From contig CAZKOJ010000002.1 in assembly GCA_964554365.1 (NCBI GenBank), positions 1 to 64,000 of the forward strand: DNA of 64,000 nucleotides, given 5' to 3'. Under the pieces are notes generated by a model that saw only the letters and a program-made list of their open reading frames with translations, did not search any database and had not been told where the DNA came from. Shown one piece after another: positions 51,474 to 61,437 of the stretch (the first letter of the stretch is position 1; every line of letters begins with the position of its first letter). The translations under genes and the position numbers were made by a program. The stretch is from Clostridium_AM sp964554365. Its GTDB lineage: Bacteria > Bacillota > Clostridia > Clostridiales > Clostridiaceae.

Positions 51474-52406
51474 ATGCTTCAATTAATCAATTTAACTAAA
51501 AAATATGGAGATTTTACCGCTGTAGATAACATTTCCTTCAAGGTAGACTCAGGTGAAATATTTGGTCTATTAGGTCCAAATGGTGCTGGTAAATCTACCA
51601 CAGTATCTATGATAAGTACTGTTCTTTCCCCTACAAAGGGTAAAATAATAGTTGATAATAAATCTCTTATAGAGAGCCCTATTGATTGTAAAAAAGTAAT
51701 GGGTATTGTACCTCAGGATTTAGCCTTATATCAAAGCTTAAGTACAGAAGATAACCTTCAGTTTTTTGGCAGCTTATATGGACTTTCAGGAAGAGAATTA
51801 AAACATAGAGTAGATGAAGTTTTAGAAATCATACAGTTAACAGACAAAAAAGATCAAGATGTATGTGAGCTTTCAGGTGGAATGAAGAGAAGAGTAAATA
51901 TAGGTGTGGCACTGATGAACAATCCTAAATTGCTGATACTTGATGAACCTACTGTAGGAATAGATCCTCAGTCTAGAAATCACATACTTGAAACTGTAAA
52001 AAGATTAAATAAAGAAAGAGGTATGACAGTAATCTATACAAGCCATTACATGGAGGAAGTTGAGTATTTATGTAAAAGAGTTGGAATAGTGGATCACGGC
52101 AAACTTATAGCCTTAGGAACAAAAGAAGAGCTTAAGCAAAACTTAGGAGCCTGTGACACTTTAACTATAAGCCTAAGTAACTCTCCATCAGAGGCATTAA
52201 ATAAAATAAAAAGTCTGCCAGGAGTTGAAAAAGCAGCTTTAGAAAACAATTCAATATCTATGCTAATTTCACCAAGTAAAAGAAATGTTATAGATATTGT
52301 AGATGATTTAAGAAACCTTGGAATAAAGCTTACAGGCTTTAAATATGACGAAGTAAATTTAGAGAGTATTTTCCTTCAAGTAACAGGAAAATCCTTAAGG
52401 GAATAA
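51474..52406 (+). CDS. ABC transporter ATP-binding protein (drug/ABC-2 type)
   Basis: 310 residues. Walker A GPNGAGKST, Q loop VPQDLALY, signature LSGGMKRR, Walker B LLILDEPTVGIDPQ and H-loop TSHYM are all present. The C-terminal extension is of the DrrA/CcmA-like type. The ATG follows GGGAGGTTTGAGAT. First gene of a three- or four-gene operon, divergent from the HisKA_3/NarL pair. Confidence 0.94.
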   Translation: MLQLINLTKKYGDFTAVDNISFKVDSGEIFGLLGPNGAGKSTTVSMISTVLSPTKGKIIVDNKSLIESPIDCKKVMGIVPQDLALYQSLSTEDNLQFFGSLYGLSGRELKHRVDEVLEIIQLTDKKDQDVCELSGGMKRRVNIGVALMNNPKLLILDEPTVGIDPQSRNHILETVKRLNKERGMTVIYTSHYMEEVEYLCKRVGIVDHGKLIALGTKEELKQNLGACDTLTISLSNSPSEALNKIKSLPGVEKAALENNSISMLISPSKRNVIDIVDDLRNLGIKLTGFKYDEVNLESIFLQVTGKSLRE

Positions 52407-52421
52407 ACAGGAGGTGTTATT

Positions 52422-53666
52422 TTGAATAAGTTATTACATTTAATTTTTCTGGATTTTAAGATTCTCTCAAAGAGCAAAACCTTCTACTTAAAATTAATAC
52501 TTTTTCCTGCAGTTTTGATATTGATTCTAGGTACAGTCGGAGGTTCAAATTTGAAACTTACCTCCTTTGATGTAGCTTTTTACAACGAAGATAAAGGGGC
52601 TGATAATCTTTCCCTTGGAGATACTCTTCATAATAAAGTTTTAAAATCAAAGGAAGTAAAATCCATAATAAATTTAAAAGAAGTTAAAGATTTTAATGAA
52701 GGTAAAAAACTAACTGATAAAGGAAATGTTTCCTTCTTTATATACGTACCAAAGGATTTCACAAAGTCCTTTATAGAAGACAGTAAAACCAGTATTACCT
52801 TAATAGCAAATAAAGACAATCTAATAGACAAAAGTATGGTTAAAAACCTTTTAGATAGATTTATCCAAAATACAAGAACTGTGTTTGTTGAAGAAGCAGC
52901 AGTAAAGAAGCTAAGCTCAAATAATAAAGCTATTGTAGAAAAAATTCTTAATCACATAGAAAAAGACGAAACTTATTCCACTACAATTTCTAAGGTTCCA
53001 ACAAATAAGAAAGCAGTTTCTATTGGTGCTATGCAATATTCTTCTATCGCTATGGTTGTTATGTTCTCCATATTGACAGCTTTTACCCTTGTTCATGGTA
53101 TCGTTGATGACAAACTTAACAATACATTATTTAGAATAAAATCAACCCCTATTTTAAATTTACAGTATGCCTTAGGAAAGCTTATTGGAATTATTTTTGC
53201 AGTAGTAATGCAGATGACAATAGTAATAATTATAACTGGTCTTTTCTTTAGAATGAAATGGGGAAATCCTTTTGACATTCTCATTATTACAATAGTATAC
53301 GCCTTTGCCATAGGCTCTATGATTCTTCTTTTAGGTCTTACTTCTAAGGATCAAAGTTCTGTTTCAAGTATGGCCTCACCTATAGTTTATGGCTTTAGTT
53401 TTTTAGGTGGAAGTTTTGTAAGTAAATACAGCCTTCCTGACAGTTTGAAGGTTATTCAGCAAATGATTCCAAACGGAAAAGCTATTAATTGCTATTTAAG
53501 GATATGCCAAGGCGGAGGAATCTCTGATATATATATGGATTTAATAGGACTTATAGTTATAGGTTCTGCCTTTTTAGTAATTGATTTAATGGTATATAAC
53601 GGAAGGAAGTGGAACAATAATGCAAATTCTAATAATGATAAAAAAACAGTTAAAGCTGCTCTTTAG
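52422..53666 (+). CDS. ABC-2 family exporter permease 1
   Basis: 414 residues. One N-terminal helix (about 22-40) precedes a roughly 160-residue external domain; five or six helices cover 210-395, with DKLNNTLFRIKSTPI before helix 3 as in ABC-2_membrane_3 permeases. TTG start after AGGAGGTGTTATT. It forms the exporter with the following permease and the ATPase. Confidence 0.9.
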   Translation: MNKLLHLIFLDFKILSKSKTFYLKLILFPAVLILILGTVGGSNLKLTSFDVAFYNEDKGADNLSLGDTLHNKVLKSKEVKSIINLKEVKDFNEGKKLTDKGNVSFFIYVPKDFTKSFIEDSKTSITLIANKDNLIDKSMVKNLLDRFIQNTRTVFVEEAAVKKLSSNNKAIVEKILNHIEKDETYSTTISKVPTNKKAVSIGAMQYSSIAMVVMFSILTAFTLVHGIVDDKLNNTLFRIKSTPILNLQYALGKLIGIIFAVVMQMTIVIIITGLFFRMKWGNPFDILIITIVYAFAIGSMILLLGLTSKDQSSVSSMASPIVYGFSFLGGSFVSKYSLPDSLKVIQQMIPNGKAINCYLRICQGGGISDIYMDLIGLIVIGSAFLVIDLMVYNGRKWNNNANSNNDKKTVKAAL

Positions 53667-54780
53667 AAATAGACTAGCCATTCTTGCAACTATATCAGTG
53701 CCTATAATCTTGACTTACCTATTTTCATTTTCACAAAGCATCAATTATAAACAGAAATTATATATATGTGATTTAGATAAAACTGTTTACTCAAGAGAAT
53801 TAATAGATATGATAAAAAATCATAAGGATATAACAGTGATAAACTCTACTGAAGACGATATAAAGAAAAAGATTGATGCTCAGGAAATATCCTTAGGATT
53901 TGTGATAGATAAGAACTTTGGTGATGAGCCCTTATCAGTAAAAGCTTTAAATATAAAGATACTTCAAAACTATGAAAGCGGAGAATCAGCTCTATTAGAA
54001 CAAATCATATCTGGAGAGCTTTCCACCTTGAAAAAAGTCACATTAGATTCAAAATATATATCTAAGGAACTTAATTCTAGCCAGGTTGATCTTTTTACTA
54101 ACTTACTTAGTAGTGCAAAGGCTTCTTCAAATGTGCTAGTTGATGATAATACTGGACAAAAAGCACAGGATGGTACAACAGTTAGGCTAATAGGCTTTTT
54201 AGTAATGTTCATATGGTTTGTAGTAATACAAGGCTTTAGAACATTAATTGATGAAAAAGAAAATAATACTCTTAATAGATTATTAAGCACACCTGTGAGC
54301 TACAATAAATATTTGATATCTAAAATAATGGCTACTTATATATTTGGAATACTTCATATAATAGCTATTTTGTTTGCTGGAAAGTATTTGCTAAAGGTTA
54401 GCATTGTAAACAATGTATTTACAGTAAGCCTTATATTTGCAGCATATTTATTCCTATTAACAAGCATTACTATGATATTTGTTCTATTTATAAGAAAGCA
54501 ACAGAATTTTACCGTGTCCACAGCTATGTTAATAATAGTTACAGGTATGCTTGGAGGCTCTTTCTTCCCTTTAGAACTTGCCCCTAAATATATGCAGATA
54601 ATTTCCAAATTTACTCCAGAATCCTGGGCAATACAATCTTTAAAGGATGTTATTTTTAACAATGCCTCTATCAATTCACAAATTATACCTTTGACTGTAT
54701 TTATTTGTGTAGGAGTTTTAGGGTTAATAATATCGTCAGTTTTAGTGAACACAAAAATAAAATTTAAACGCTGTATTTAA
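53620..54780 (+). CDS. ABC-2 family exporter permease 2
   Basis: 386 residues with the same layout as its neighbour: one N-terminal helix, an external domain, then helices from about 190 on, with DEKENNTLNRLLSTPVSYNK before the helix bundle. It overlaps the first permease gene by 47 bases. ATG 53620 follows GGAAGGAAGTGG; ATG 53635 is an alternative. The two permeases probably form a heterodimer. Confidence 0.9.
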   Translation: MQILIMIKKQLKLLFRNRLAILATISVPIILTYLFSFSQSINYKQKLYICDLDKTVYSRELIDMIKNHKDITVINSTEDDIKKKIDAQEISLGFVIDKNFGDEPLSVKALNIKILQNYESGESALLEQIISGELSTLKKVTLDSKYISKELNSSQVDLFTNLLSSAKASSNVLVDDNTGQKAQDGTTVRLIGFLVMFIWFVVIQGFRTLIDEKENNTLNRLLSTPVSYNKYLISKIMATYIFGILHIIAILFAGKYLLKVSIVNNVFTVSLIFAAYLFLLTSITMIFVLFIRKQQNFTVSTAMLIIVTGMLGGSFFPLELAPKYMQIISKFTPESWAIQSLKDVIFNNASINSQIIPLTVFICVGVLGLIISSVLVNTKIKFKRCI

Positions 54781-54799
54781 TATTAGAGAGGTGTTAATT

Positions 54800-54976
54800 A
54801 TGAATTCGTTGATAATAAAAATAATTGAGTTAATTGCTGGTATTTTAATAAATATTTTTATAGGGAAATTAGGAGTAGTGATTTTCAGAAAAGATAATAC
54901 ACTTACAAGAATACCTTTAAGATTTTTAAGTATTTATCTTGTCATAAATTCAGTTTCATGCATATTTCATATTTAA
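54800..54976 (+). CDS. Small membrane protein at the end of ABC operon
   Basis: 58 residues from the ATG at 54800 (TAGAGAGGTGTTAATT). Two hydrophobic segments (about 5-30 and 40-55) are separated by a basic RKDNTLTRIPLR loop. It lies 19 bases after the permease and may be an accessory subunit. No family recognised. Confidence 0.65.
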   Translation: MNSLIIKIIELIAGILINIFIGKLGVVIFRKDNTLTRIPLRFLSIYLVINSVSCIFHI

Positions 54977-55050
54977 CTTTAGAGTATTAGTATAATTGAA
55001 TAAGGACGCAGTGGTAAAAAAATGTTTAATAAGTAATATTTAATTTACTA

Positions 55051-55085
55051 AGCGACAGTTCCAAAGTGGATTGTCGCTGTTTTAT
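55051..55085 (+). terminator. Terminator after ABC operon
   Basis: AGCGACA/TGTCGCT stem with loop, followed by GTTTTAT on the plus strand. Confidence 0.75.
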
Positions 55086-55201
55086 ATATCAATTACACTT
55101 GTTAAAGTTAACAAAAATTATCATCTATAGCTTATTACTAATACACATACCTTTAAAAACCTCCTCTAGTTTATAGCTTCTAAAATTGCTTTTAGACTAT
55201 G

Positions 55202-55876
55202 TTATGCAATGACTCCATCCTTTACGTTTACTATTCTGTTTCCATATTCCGCCGACTCTTTGGAATGCGTAACCATTATGATTGTTTTGCCACTTTCTCT
55301 ATTTATAGTTTTTAACAAATTCATTATTTCTGTACCCGTTTTACTATCTAAATTACCAATAGGTTCATCTGCAAAGACTAAATCTGGCCTATTGATTAAT
55401 GCTCTCGCTATAGCTACTCTCTGCTGTTGTCCCCCCGATAACTCTCTAGGGGTATGATTTCTTCTGTCAGTAAGCCCTACCACTGCTAATATTTCATTCA
55501 ATTCGCTCTGATAATCTTTCAGTTTCTTTCCATCAAGAAGCACTGGAAGGAGAATATTTTCTTCAACATTTAAATTAGGAATTAAGTTATAAAATTGAAA
55601 TACAAATCCTATGTCTCTTCTTCTCATAATACTCTTGTTTTTATCTTTAAATCTTGAAATATCCTTTCCCTTTAACAGCACTTTCCCTCTGGTAGGGTCA
55701 TCAAGTCCCCCCAAAATGTATAACAATGTACTTTTTCCAGAGCCGGAAGGGCCCATGATAGATACAAATTCACCTTCCTTAACTTGAATAGAAACATTAT
55801 TTAAAATTGGGGTTACCTTGTCACCCATAATATATTCCTTAACAATATTTTTTCCCTCTATAATAACATTACTCAT
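55202..55876 (-). CDS. ABC transporter ATP-binding protein, MacB/LolD type
   Basis: 224 residues from the ATG at 55876 (GGAGGACACAAGT). Walker A GPSGSGKST, signature LSGGQQQRVAIARAL, Walker B LVFADEPIGNLD and H-loop VTHS are of the MacB/LolD/BceA branch that drives mechanotransmission permeases. It follows the FtsX-like permease gene by 51 bases. With the OmpR-type two-component system upstream it makes an antimicrobial-peptide or lipoprotein-type exporter unit. Confidence 0.94.
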   Translation of the reverse strand: MSNVIIEGKNIVKEYIMGDKVTPILNNVSIQVKEGEFVSIMGPSGSGKSTLLYILGGLDDPTRGKVLLKGKDISRFKDKNKSIMRRRDIGFVFQFYNLIPNLNVEENILLPVLLDGKKLKDYQSELNEILAVVGLTDRRNHTPRELSGGQQQRVAIARALINRPDLVFADEPIGNLDSKTGTEIMNLLKTINRESGKTIIMVTHSKESAEYGNRIVNVKDGVIA

Positions 55877-55927
55877 ACTTGTGTCCTCCATCTTCATTAC
55901 TTATTTTTGCTTTATATCTCCTATCTA

Positions 55928-58417
55928 TTATTCCAACCTGATTTCTTCAACAATCTGAAGCTTTGAGCCCTTAATAATGGGAACAATGTAGCCTATCAAC
56001 ATTATTACAATTCCAATTAGTCCAGCCAGTATAAACATGCTTTGCGGCATATCCACTTCTATAGGTATACGGGGACCTGCAACTCTAAATATTATTTTAG
56101 CTTCAAGAAAAGCGATACTGCTTCCAATAATTCCACCAATCAAGCCTACTGTAAAACCTTCAATTAATGACATCTTAATATGTTGTACCTTACTTAATCC
56201 AACAGATTTATACATGGCAATAGAACGCTTTTTTTGGATATAATTAATAATCAAGTTATTAATTATGCCAACTATTCCTAAAATGAGAATGAAATAAGTT
56301 AATCTATTTAGCGGCTCAAAAAAAGGATTTATTATACTTGATACATTCTCATTAAGCTCTTTAATTGTACGAGTCCAATTAACCCTACCATTATATAGAT
56401 TACGAATCTCTTTTGCTGCGGAATCTGGGTTAGAGCCTCTAAAAATAACGAAACTATACCCATTAGGTTTAAAATCATCTTTGGCATATTTTGCTGGGAT
56501 TAAAGAATTAGCCCCGCTGGCCCTTGATGTATAGTAAGCTAATACTGTGTATTCACTAACACCAACATCTGTTTTTATTTTTATTTTATCTCCATTATTT
56601 AATCTAAGCTTTTTCATTAATTCATAATTAAACAGAATATTTCTGCTATTACTGAAGTTCTTTTCAACTTCTTTTTTATTTTCATTACTTCCATATTTCA
56701 CAGCAAGCATTTCATTATATAGGCTAATATCTTCAACCCCTTCAACACGTCCGATACTTTTACCATCTATATTTATATTGCTTAGCACATAGGAGGGTAA
56801 TACATCTTTTACGGTTTTTATGTTTTTTATTTTTTCTACAAACGCAGCATCTATATTCTGTGCATCAGTATATCCATCTAGTTTAGCTCCTTTAAACACA
56901 TCACCAACATATGTTTTTACACAATTACTAACTACCGATATTACAATAACTGAAGATATGCTAATTACTAGAAGAATTATATTTTGGTTTATATTCTTAT
57001 TCCATTTTAGATTCCTTGCTGCGAGTCTTCCCTCATTACCCAAAACTCCCCCATACACTCTTTCCAGTATTGTTGCAATGGCAGCACTTAGAAGAGGAAT
57101 TACAATTACTGTTGAAATTATTAAGCATACTAAAGAAAATCCTCCGGCTGCATAAATAAATTTATCGTTCACGGTATATGGTAGTAGGATTGAAAAAATA
57201 AATAAAATCATTCCTATAATCAATTTGGATTTGTTTGATATGTTTTTTGCTTCTACAGCCCCTAAAACTACTTCCTTTATAGGAAGTTTACTTACTCTTC
57301 TCACAGGTATATATGCACTTAATACAGAAACAGCTAAAGCCATAGCACATGTTAATGCTATATTAGCAGCAGATGCAGTGAGAAGAAGTTCTATTCCTTC
57401 TGGCATTGCTGCTGATAATTTATTAAGTATTACCTTTAGTAACCCAAATCCAAATGGTATTCCAATAGCTCCTCCCAATATTCCATATATAATACTTTCC
57501 ATCATTAGAATTCTCTTTACTATCTTTTCATCAGCTCCTATACTTCGGAAGGTCCCGATTACAGGTAATCGCTCCATGATTATTACTTTATAACTGCTGT
57601 AAATAATAAAAATACTCATGATTAAGGAAAAACAACTAATTAAATAAAATGGCATGGATTTCGATTTAGAGTCTGCTTTTAATTGCTCCATATTTATTAC
57701 TGTTTGTGCTTTGCAACTTTGGGGTAATTGCTCTGATAATTTAACTGCAAAGGCTTCTGAATCAACCCCCTCTTTTGTTTCTACTAAAATCTTATTGTAC
57801 TCATCTTTAACACTCACTATTTTCTCTAGAGTTTCCTTGGGCAATACTGCTGTATGTCCTCGTTCTTGACGCAAAAATACAGTATCATATGCAGCTATTC
57901 CAACAACAGTAAAGCTGATATTTTTTCCCATTACATTAAGTGAAATTGTATCTTGCAATTTTACATTGTACATTCTTGAAAACTTTTCCTGAACTACTAT
58001 TTTGTTACCTGTAAAATTACTATATCCATCTTCTTTTATCAGTCTTGGTTTGTTTATCTGGTTTAGCTTGTCTGAATCTGCTGCAATCAAGTCGAAATTT
58101 TCAAAGTTATTGTCCTTGTTAAACAATGCGGATATTTGCAAAATCCCTACCTTATTTTTTATACTTTTATTTTCTGGGACAACGCTATCTTTTACAAAGC
58201 TTATTGTTCCGTCTTTTTTTGGTTTTGTTGTCACTGAAATAGTTGCTTTTCCTGACATTCCTTTAACCATTTTTATGTGAGCATTCATATAAGAATCGCC
58301 AACTGTTAGGGATACAAAAACAAGTGCCGTAGAAAATACTATGGATAGCAGCATTACAATGGTTCTTAATTTTCTTTCCTGTAAGTTTTTTAAAATGTAT
58401 TTTAGAATTATTTTCAA
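55928..58417 (-). CDS. FtsX-like ABC permease (MacB-type, duplicated)
   Basis: 829 residues. An N-terminal helix (about 15-38), external domain, three helices (about 255-375), a linker helix pair (about 395-450), another helix and external domain, then a final set of three helices (about 705-815). Each FtsX half ends with the usual GIIGSSIAFLEAK or GGAIGIPFGF-type turns. The start is TTG after GAGGAGGATTAATA. This two-FtsX layout is typical of exporters in Firmicutes. The substrate is unknown. Confidence 0.92.
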   Translation of the reverse strand: MKIILKYILKNLQERKLRTIVMLLSIVFSTALVFVSLTVGDSYMNAHIKMVKGMSGKATISVTTKPKKDGTISFVKDSVVPENKSIKNKVGILQISALFNKDNNFENFDLIAADSDKLNQINKPRLIKEDGYSNFTGNKIVVQEKFSRMYNVKLQDTISLNVMGKNISFTVVGIAAYDTVFLRQERGHTAVLPKETLEKIVSVKDEYNKILVETKEGVDSEAFAVKLSEQLPQSCKAQTVINMEQLKADSKSKSMPFYLISCFSLIMSIFIIYSSYKVIIMERLPVIGTFRSIGADEKIVKRILMMESIIYGILGGAIGIPFGFGLLKVILNKLSAAMPEGIELLLTASAANIALTCAMALAVSVLSAYIPVRRVSKLPIKEVVLGAVEAKNISNKSKLIIGMILFIFSILLPYTVNDKFIYAAGGFSLVCLIISTVIVIPLLSAAIATILERVYGGVLGNEGRLAARNLKWNKNINQNIILLVISISSVIVISVVSNCVKTYVGDVFKGAKLDGYTDAQNIDAAFVEKIKNIKTVKDVLPSYVLSNINIDGKSIGRVEGVEDISLYNEMLAVKYGSNENKKEVEKNFSNSRNILFNYELMKKLRLNNGDKIKIKTDVGVSEYTVLAYYTSRASGANSLIPAKYAKDDFKPNGYSFVIFRGSNPDSAAKEIRNLYNGRVNWTRTIKELNENVSSIINPFFEPLNRLTYFILILGIVGIINNLIINYIQKKRSIAMYKSVGLSKVQHIKMSLIEGFTVGLIGGIIGSSIAFLEAKIIFRVAGPRIPIEVDMPQSMFILAGLIGIVIMLIGYIVPIIKGSKLQIVEEIRLE

Positions 58418-58495
58418 TATTAATCCTCCTCTATTTCTATATTTGAAATTTTTACAATGATTTTTCTATGTACATTAAAAATTTCAAAAAAAGTA

Positions 58496-58550
58496 GACTT
58501 ATAACCTAACTCTTTCATTCATATGAATTACTTCAGTTAGATTATAAGCC
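58496..58550. repeat. Inverted repeat between kinase and FtsX genes
   Basis: GACTTATAACCTAAC and GTTAGATTATAAGCC pair at 13 of 15 positions, enclosing a further ATTCATATGAAT palindrome. No T run follows on the minus strand. It lies about 80 bases upstream of the permease start and may be an operator for the response regulator. Confidence 0.5.
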
Positions 58551-58590
58551 TACAGCCTTAATTTGCCTTTTAACTCATCTTAATTTCATC

Positions 58591-60012
58591 TTAATTTTGC
58601 AATGGAAACTCTATCAATATACTTGTACCAATTCCCTGTTTACTATTTACATTAATATTTCCTCCATGAGCCTCAATAATCTGCTTTGCAATTGCCATGC
58701 CCAGACCTGTTCCATTAGTATTTCCCTCTGTATTTGTACCTCTGTAGTACCTCTCAAATAAATTTTTCAATTCATCTTCATCCATTCCTTTTCCATTATC
58801 CCTGATATTTATGTGTAATATTCTGTGCACAATTTTTACTGAAACCGTGATCTCTGTTTCCTTAGAGTTATGAGTCACTGCATTACATAGCATATTATTA
58901 AAAGCCCTTTGTAGAAGCATGCTATCAAAACTGAAATTAATGATTATATCTTTGCAGTGGAAAATAATTTTTCTAGATTCATATTCTGGATGATTTAAAA
59001 TATCAATGATTATCTCTTTTAAAAATCTTATAATGTTATCCTCTTTTTTATTTAGAGGAAACATTCCATTTTTCAACTGGTATGTAATTTTCAAATCATT
59101 AACCAGTGCTTCTGCATAAACTGCATTATTAAGTATTATTTCCCCATACTTAATAAGATCTTCTGGTGCTTTTACATATGTAGAATCAGTTATTAACTCT
59201 GCATAACCTTTTATAGGTGATAATGGAGTTTTAATATCATGTGTAATATTAGCTATCCACTCTTCCCTTAAAGTATCATTTCTTTTTCTTTCATCGTCAC
59301 TTGCTTTAATTTCACTATCCAGAAAGTTTAAATTATCATATACATCCTGAAAAACTCCCTTATTCTTTGTACTATCATAAGACCTTAATCCAATCTTCCT
59401 GATAGCAGCTATAACATTTGACATCTTCTTAGTTATCCATATACCATATACTGCACCAGAAACAAGAATAAGAAGGGTAATTACTATCATCAGCCCCATT
59501 AAAATAGTTTTACCTCTATGGAATTTATCATAATTTAGATACATGGTAATCTTTAATATCTTGACAGGGAAGCCTATGATGTAAGTCCACTTTTTTCCGT
59601 TCTTTTCAATACCTTTGGCAAATACAGTGCAATCACTCTCACCGCCTCCTGTCTTATAAAGATCCAATATATCCATTGGTGAATAATGCATTAAAGCTCT
59701 AGAAGGTCTATTATAGGAGGTAAATTCATCGCCGTTTTTATCAATAATCTGAAGCCACAGGTTGTACCTTTTCAGTTCAGTGAGCCCTGTGCTCTTTATT
59801 GTAGGCATTCCATCCTTAAAGATAATCTGATCCGAAAAATTCTCCGTAAAAGAAATAGGCCAGTTACTCCAGTTTATCTTGCCATTCTGTGCTGCATTGC
59901 CTGTCCTGATAAAATAAAATACTCCTCCTATGCAGAGAAAAACAATTATTAAAAATATAATAGATAATATGAAAAATAAATGAAAATTTAATTTACAACT
60001 TGGTTTTTTCAC
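58591..60012 (-). CDS. Sensor histidine kinase
   Basis: 473 residues from the GTG at 60012, five bases after GAAGGAAGG; the frame is open 11 codons further up to a TTG inside the regulator gene. Two helices (about 12-34 and 170-192) flank an external domain of about 135 residues. HAMP, HisKA with His258 in ANITHDIKTPLSPIKG, and a HATPase with CNAVTHNS and GTGLGMAIAKQI follow. The start lies one base after the response-regulator stop. Confidence 0.93.
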   Translation of the reverse strand: MKKPSCKLNFHLFFILSIIFLIIVFLCIGGVFYFIRTGNAAQNGKINWSNWPISFTENFSDQIIFKDGMPTIKSTGLTELKRYNLWLQIIDKNGDEFTSYNRPSRALMHYSPMDILDLYKTGGGESDCTVFAKGIEKNGKKWTYIIGFPVKILKITMYLNYDKFHRGKTILMGLMIVITLLILVSGAVYGIWITKKMSNVIAAIRKIGLRSYDSTKNKGVFQDVYDNLNFLDSEIKASDDERKRNDTLREEWIANITHDIKTPLSPIKGYAELITDSTYVKAPEDLIKYGEIILNNAVYAEALVNDLKITYQLKNGMFPLNKKEDNIIRFLKEIIIDILNHPEYESRKIIFHCKDIIINFSFDSMLLQRAFNNMLCNAVTHNSKETEITVSVKIVHRILHINIRDNGKGMDEDELKNLFERYYRGTNTEGNTNGTGLGMAIAKQIIEAHGGNINVNSKQGIGTSILIEFPLQN

Positions 60013-60013
60013 A

Positions 60014-60739
60014 CTATTCCTTCCTTCTAACAAACTTATATCCAAGCCCTATTACTGTTACAATCAATTTAGGTTTTGATGGATCATCCTCTATCTTTTC
60101 CCTTAAATGTCTTATATGGACCATGATTGTATTATCATAACCTATATAATCCTCACCCCATACCTTCTCACATATTCTTTCCTTGTTGATTATCTTATTT
60201 GAATTTTCCGCTAAAAATAATAGTAGCTGATACTCTTTTGCTGTAAGATTTATTTCAGCTTCTCCTTTATATATCTGGCTATTTTCTATATCAATAGTAA
60301 TATCGCCAATCTTTAAAATTTTTTTGGGAGAAATGTCCTGACTTGTACAATTATATTGTTGCCTTCGCAGTTGAGATTTAAGACGAAAGGCAAGTTCTCT
60401 TGGACTAAATGGCTTGGTTATATAATCATCTCCCCCAGTACTAAGTCCAAGAATTTTGTCAATATCGTCATTTTTAGAGGAGAGAAATAAAATCGGACAA
60501 TAAGAAAATTCCCTGATTTTTCTACATACTTCAATTCCATCAACATCAGGAAGCATTATATCAAGAACTACTGCATCTGGGGCATGTTCCTTGCATATTT
60601 TTATTCCATCAATACCACAGTGTGCTTTTATTATATTTTTAAAACCCTCTTTTAAAAGCACTTCCTCAATTAAATTCGTTATATTCTTTTCATCATCAAT
60701 AAGCAATATTTTTTTATCCAAAAGGTTTACCCAATCCAT
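60014..60739 (-). CDS. OmpR/PhoB-family response regulator
   Basis: 241 residues. Receiver with DDE at 15-17 and phospho-acceptor Asp60 in VVLDIMLPDVDG, FLSSKND, and a C-terminal Trans_reg_C winged helix (LTAKEYQLLLFLAENSNKII and YDNTIMVHIRHLREKI). The ATG follows AAAGGGTGGTGTATTAAT. First gene of a four-gene same-strand run: regulator, kinase, FtsX-like permease and ATPase. It probably induces the exporter. Confidence 0.94.
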   Translation of the reverse strand: MDWVNLLDKKILLIDDEKNITNLIEEVLLKEGFKNIIKAHCGIDGIKICKEHAPDAVVLDIMLPDVDGIEVCRKIREFSYCPILFLSSKNDDIDKILGLSTGGDDYITKPFSPRELAFRLKSQLRRQQYNCTSQDISPKKILKIGDITIDIENSQIYKGEAEINLTAKEYQLLLFLAENSNKIINKERICEKVWGEDYIGYDNTIMVHIRHLREKIEDDPSKPKLIVTVIGLGYKFVRRKE

Positions 60740-60904
60740 ATTAATACACCACCCTTTAATACTTAATAAAAATTATATCATATCAAAAAAAATAGCACCC
60801 CCACATTATAAATGGATAGCTACTATTTCTGTTATATATATCGATGTTTTTTTGTTATAATATTCTTGATAATCACTGCTATACCCGGTGATACCCAAGT
60901 ACAA

Positions 60905-60934
60905 AAGCCGTATCAGATCTCTCCAATACGGTTA
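60905..60934 (-). terminator. Terminator after molybdenum hydroxylase operon
   Basis: CCGTAT/ATACGG stem with a 12-base loop and CTTTTG after it on the minus strand, 30 bases after the last hydroxylase gene. Confidence 0.6.
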
Positions 60935-60963
60935 TATGTATTTTATTAATTTATGCATAACTC

Positions 60964-61437
60964 TTATTTTTTGTTTAAAAACAATACTGATTTCACTGCT
61001 TCTCTAATCTCTTCATATCCAGTACATCTGCAAATATTGGATTGAAGCCATTCTTCAATAGTTTCATCATCTGCATCCGGATGAATGGTTACAAGTCCAT
61101 AACAGTTCATTATGAAACCTGGAGTACAGTATCCACATTGAAAGCTCCATTTATCTACAAAAGCCTTTTGAATGGGTTCTTCCTTCAAACCTTCGATAGT
61201 AATTACTTTATGTCCAACAGCTTCAACAGCCAGCATAATGCATGATTTAACAGGCAATCCATCTAAAAGTACAGTACATGTACCACAATCTCCATTTTCA
61301 CATCCAGGTTTTGCTCCAGTAAGTCCTAATTGTTCTCTAAGTACTCTAAGTAAAGTATCTGCAGGTCTTACAATCAAGTTTCTCTTTTCGCCATTAATGT
61401 CAAGTTCTATTCTTGCTGCTTCAATATATGATATCAT
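60964..61437 (-). CDS. Molybdenum hydroxylase, 2Fe-2S subunit
   Basis: 157 residues. The first 2Fe-2S centre is the plant-ferredoxin type in GCENGDCGTCTVLLDG; the second is in QCGYCTPGFIMN and NICRCTGYEEI. All eight Cys are present. It transfers electrons between the molybdopterin and FAD subunits. Last gene of a three-gene operon whose neighbours overlap by 4 bases. The family includes xanthine, nicotinate and purine hydroxylases. Confidence 0.95.
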   Translation of the reverse strand: MISYIEAARIELDINGEKRNLIVRPADTLLRVLREQLGLTGAKPGCENGDCGTCTVLLDGLPVKSCIMLAVEAVGHKVITIEGLKEEPIQKAFVDKWSFQCGYCTPGFIMNCYGLVTIHPDADDETIEEWLQSNICRCTGYEEIREAVKSVLFLNKK

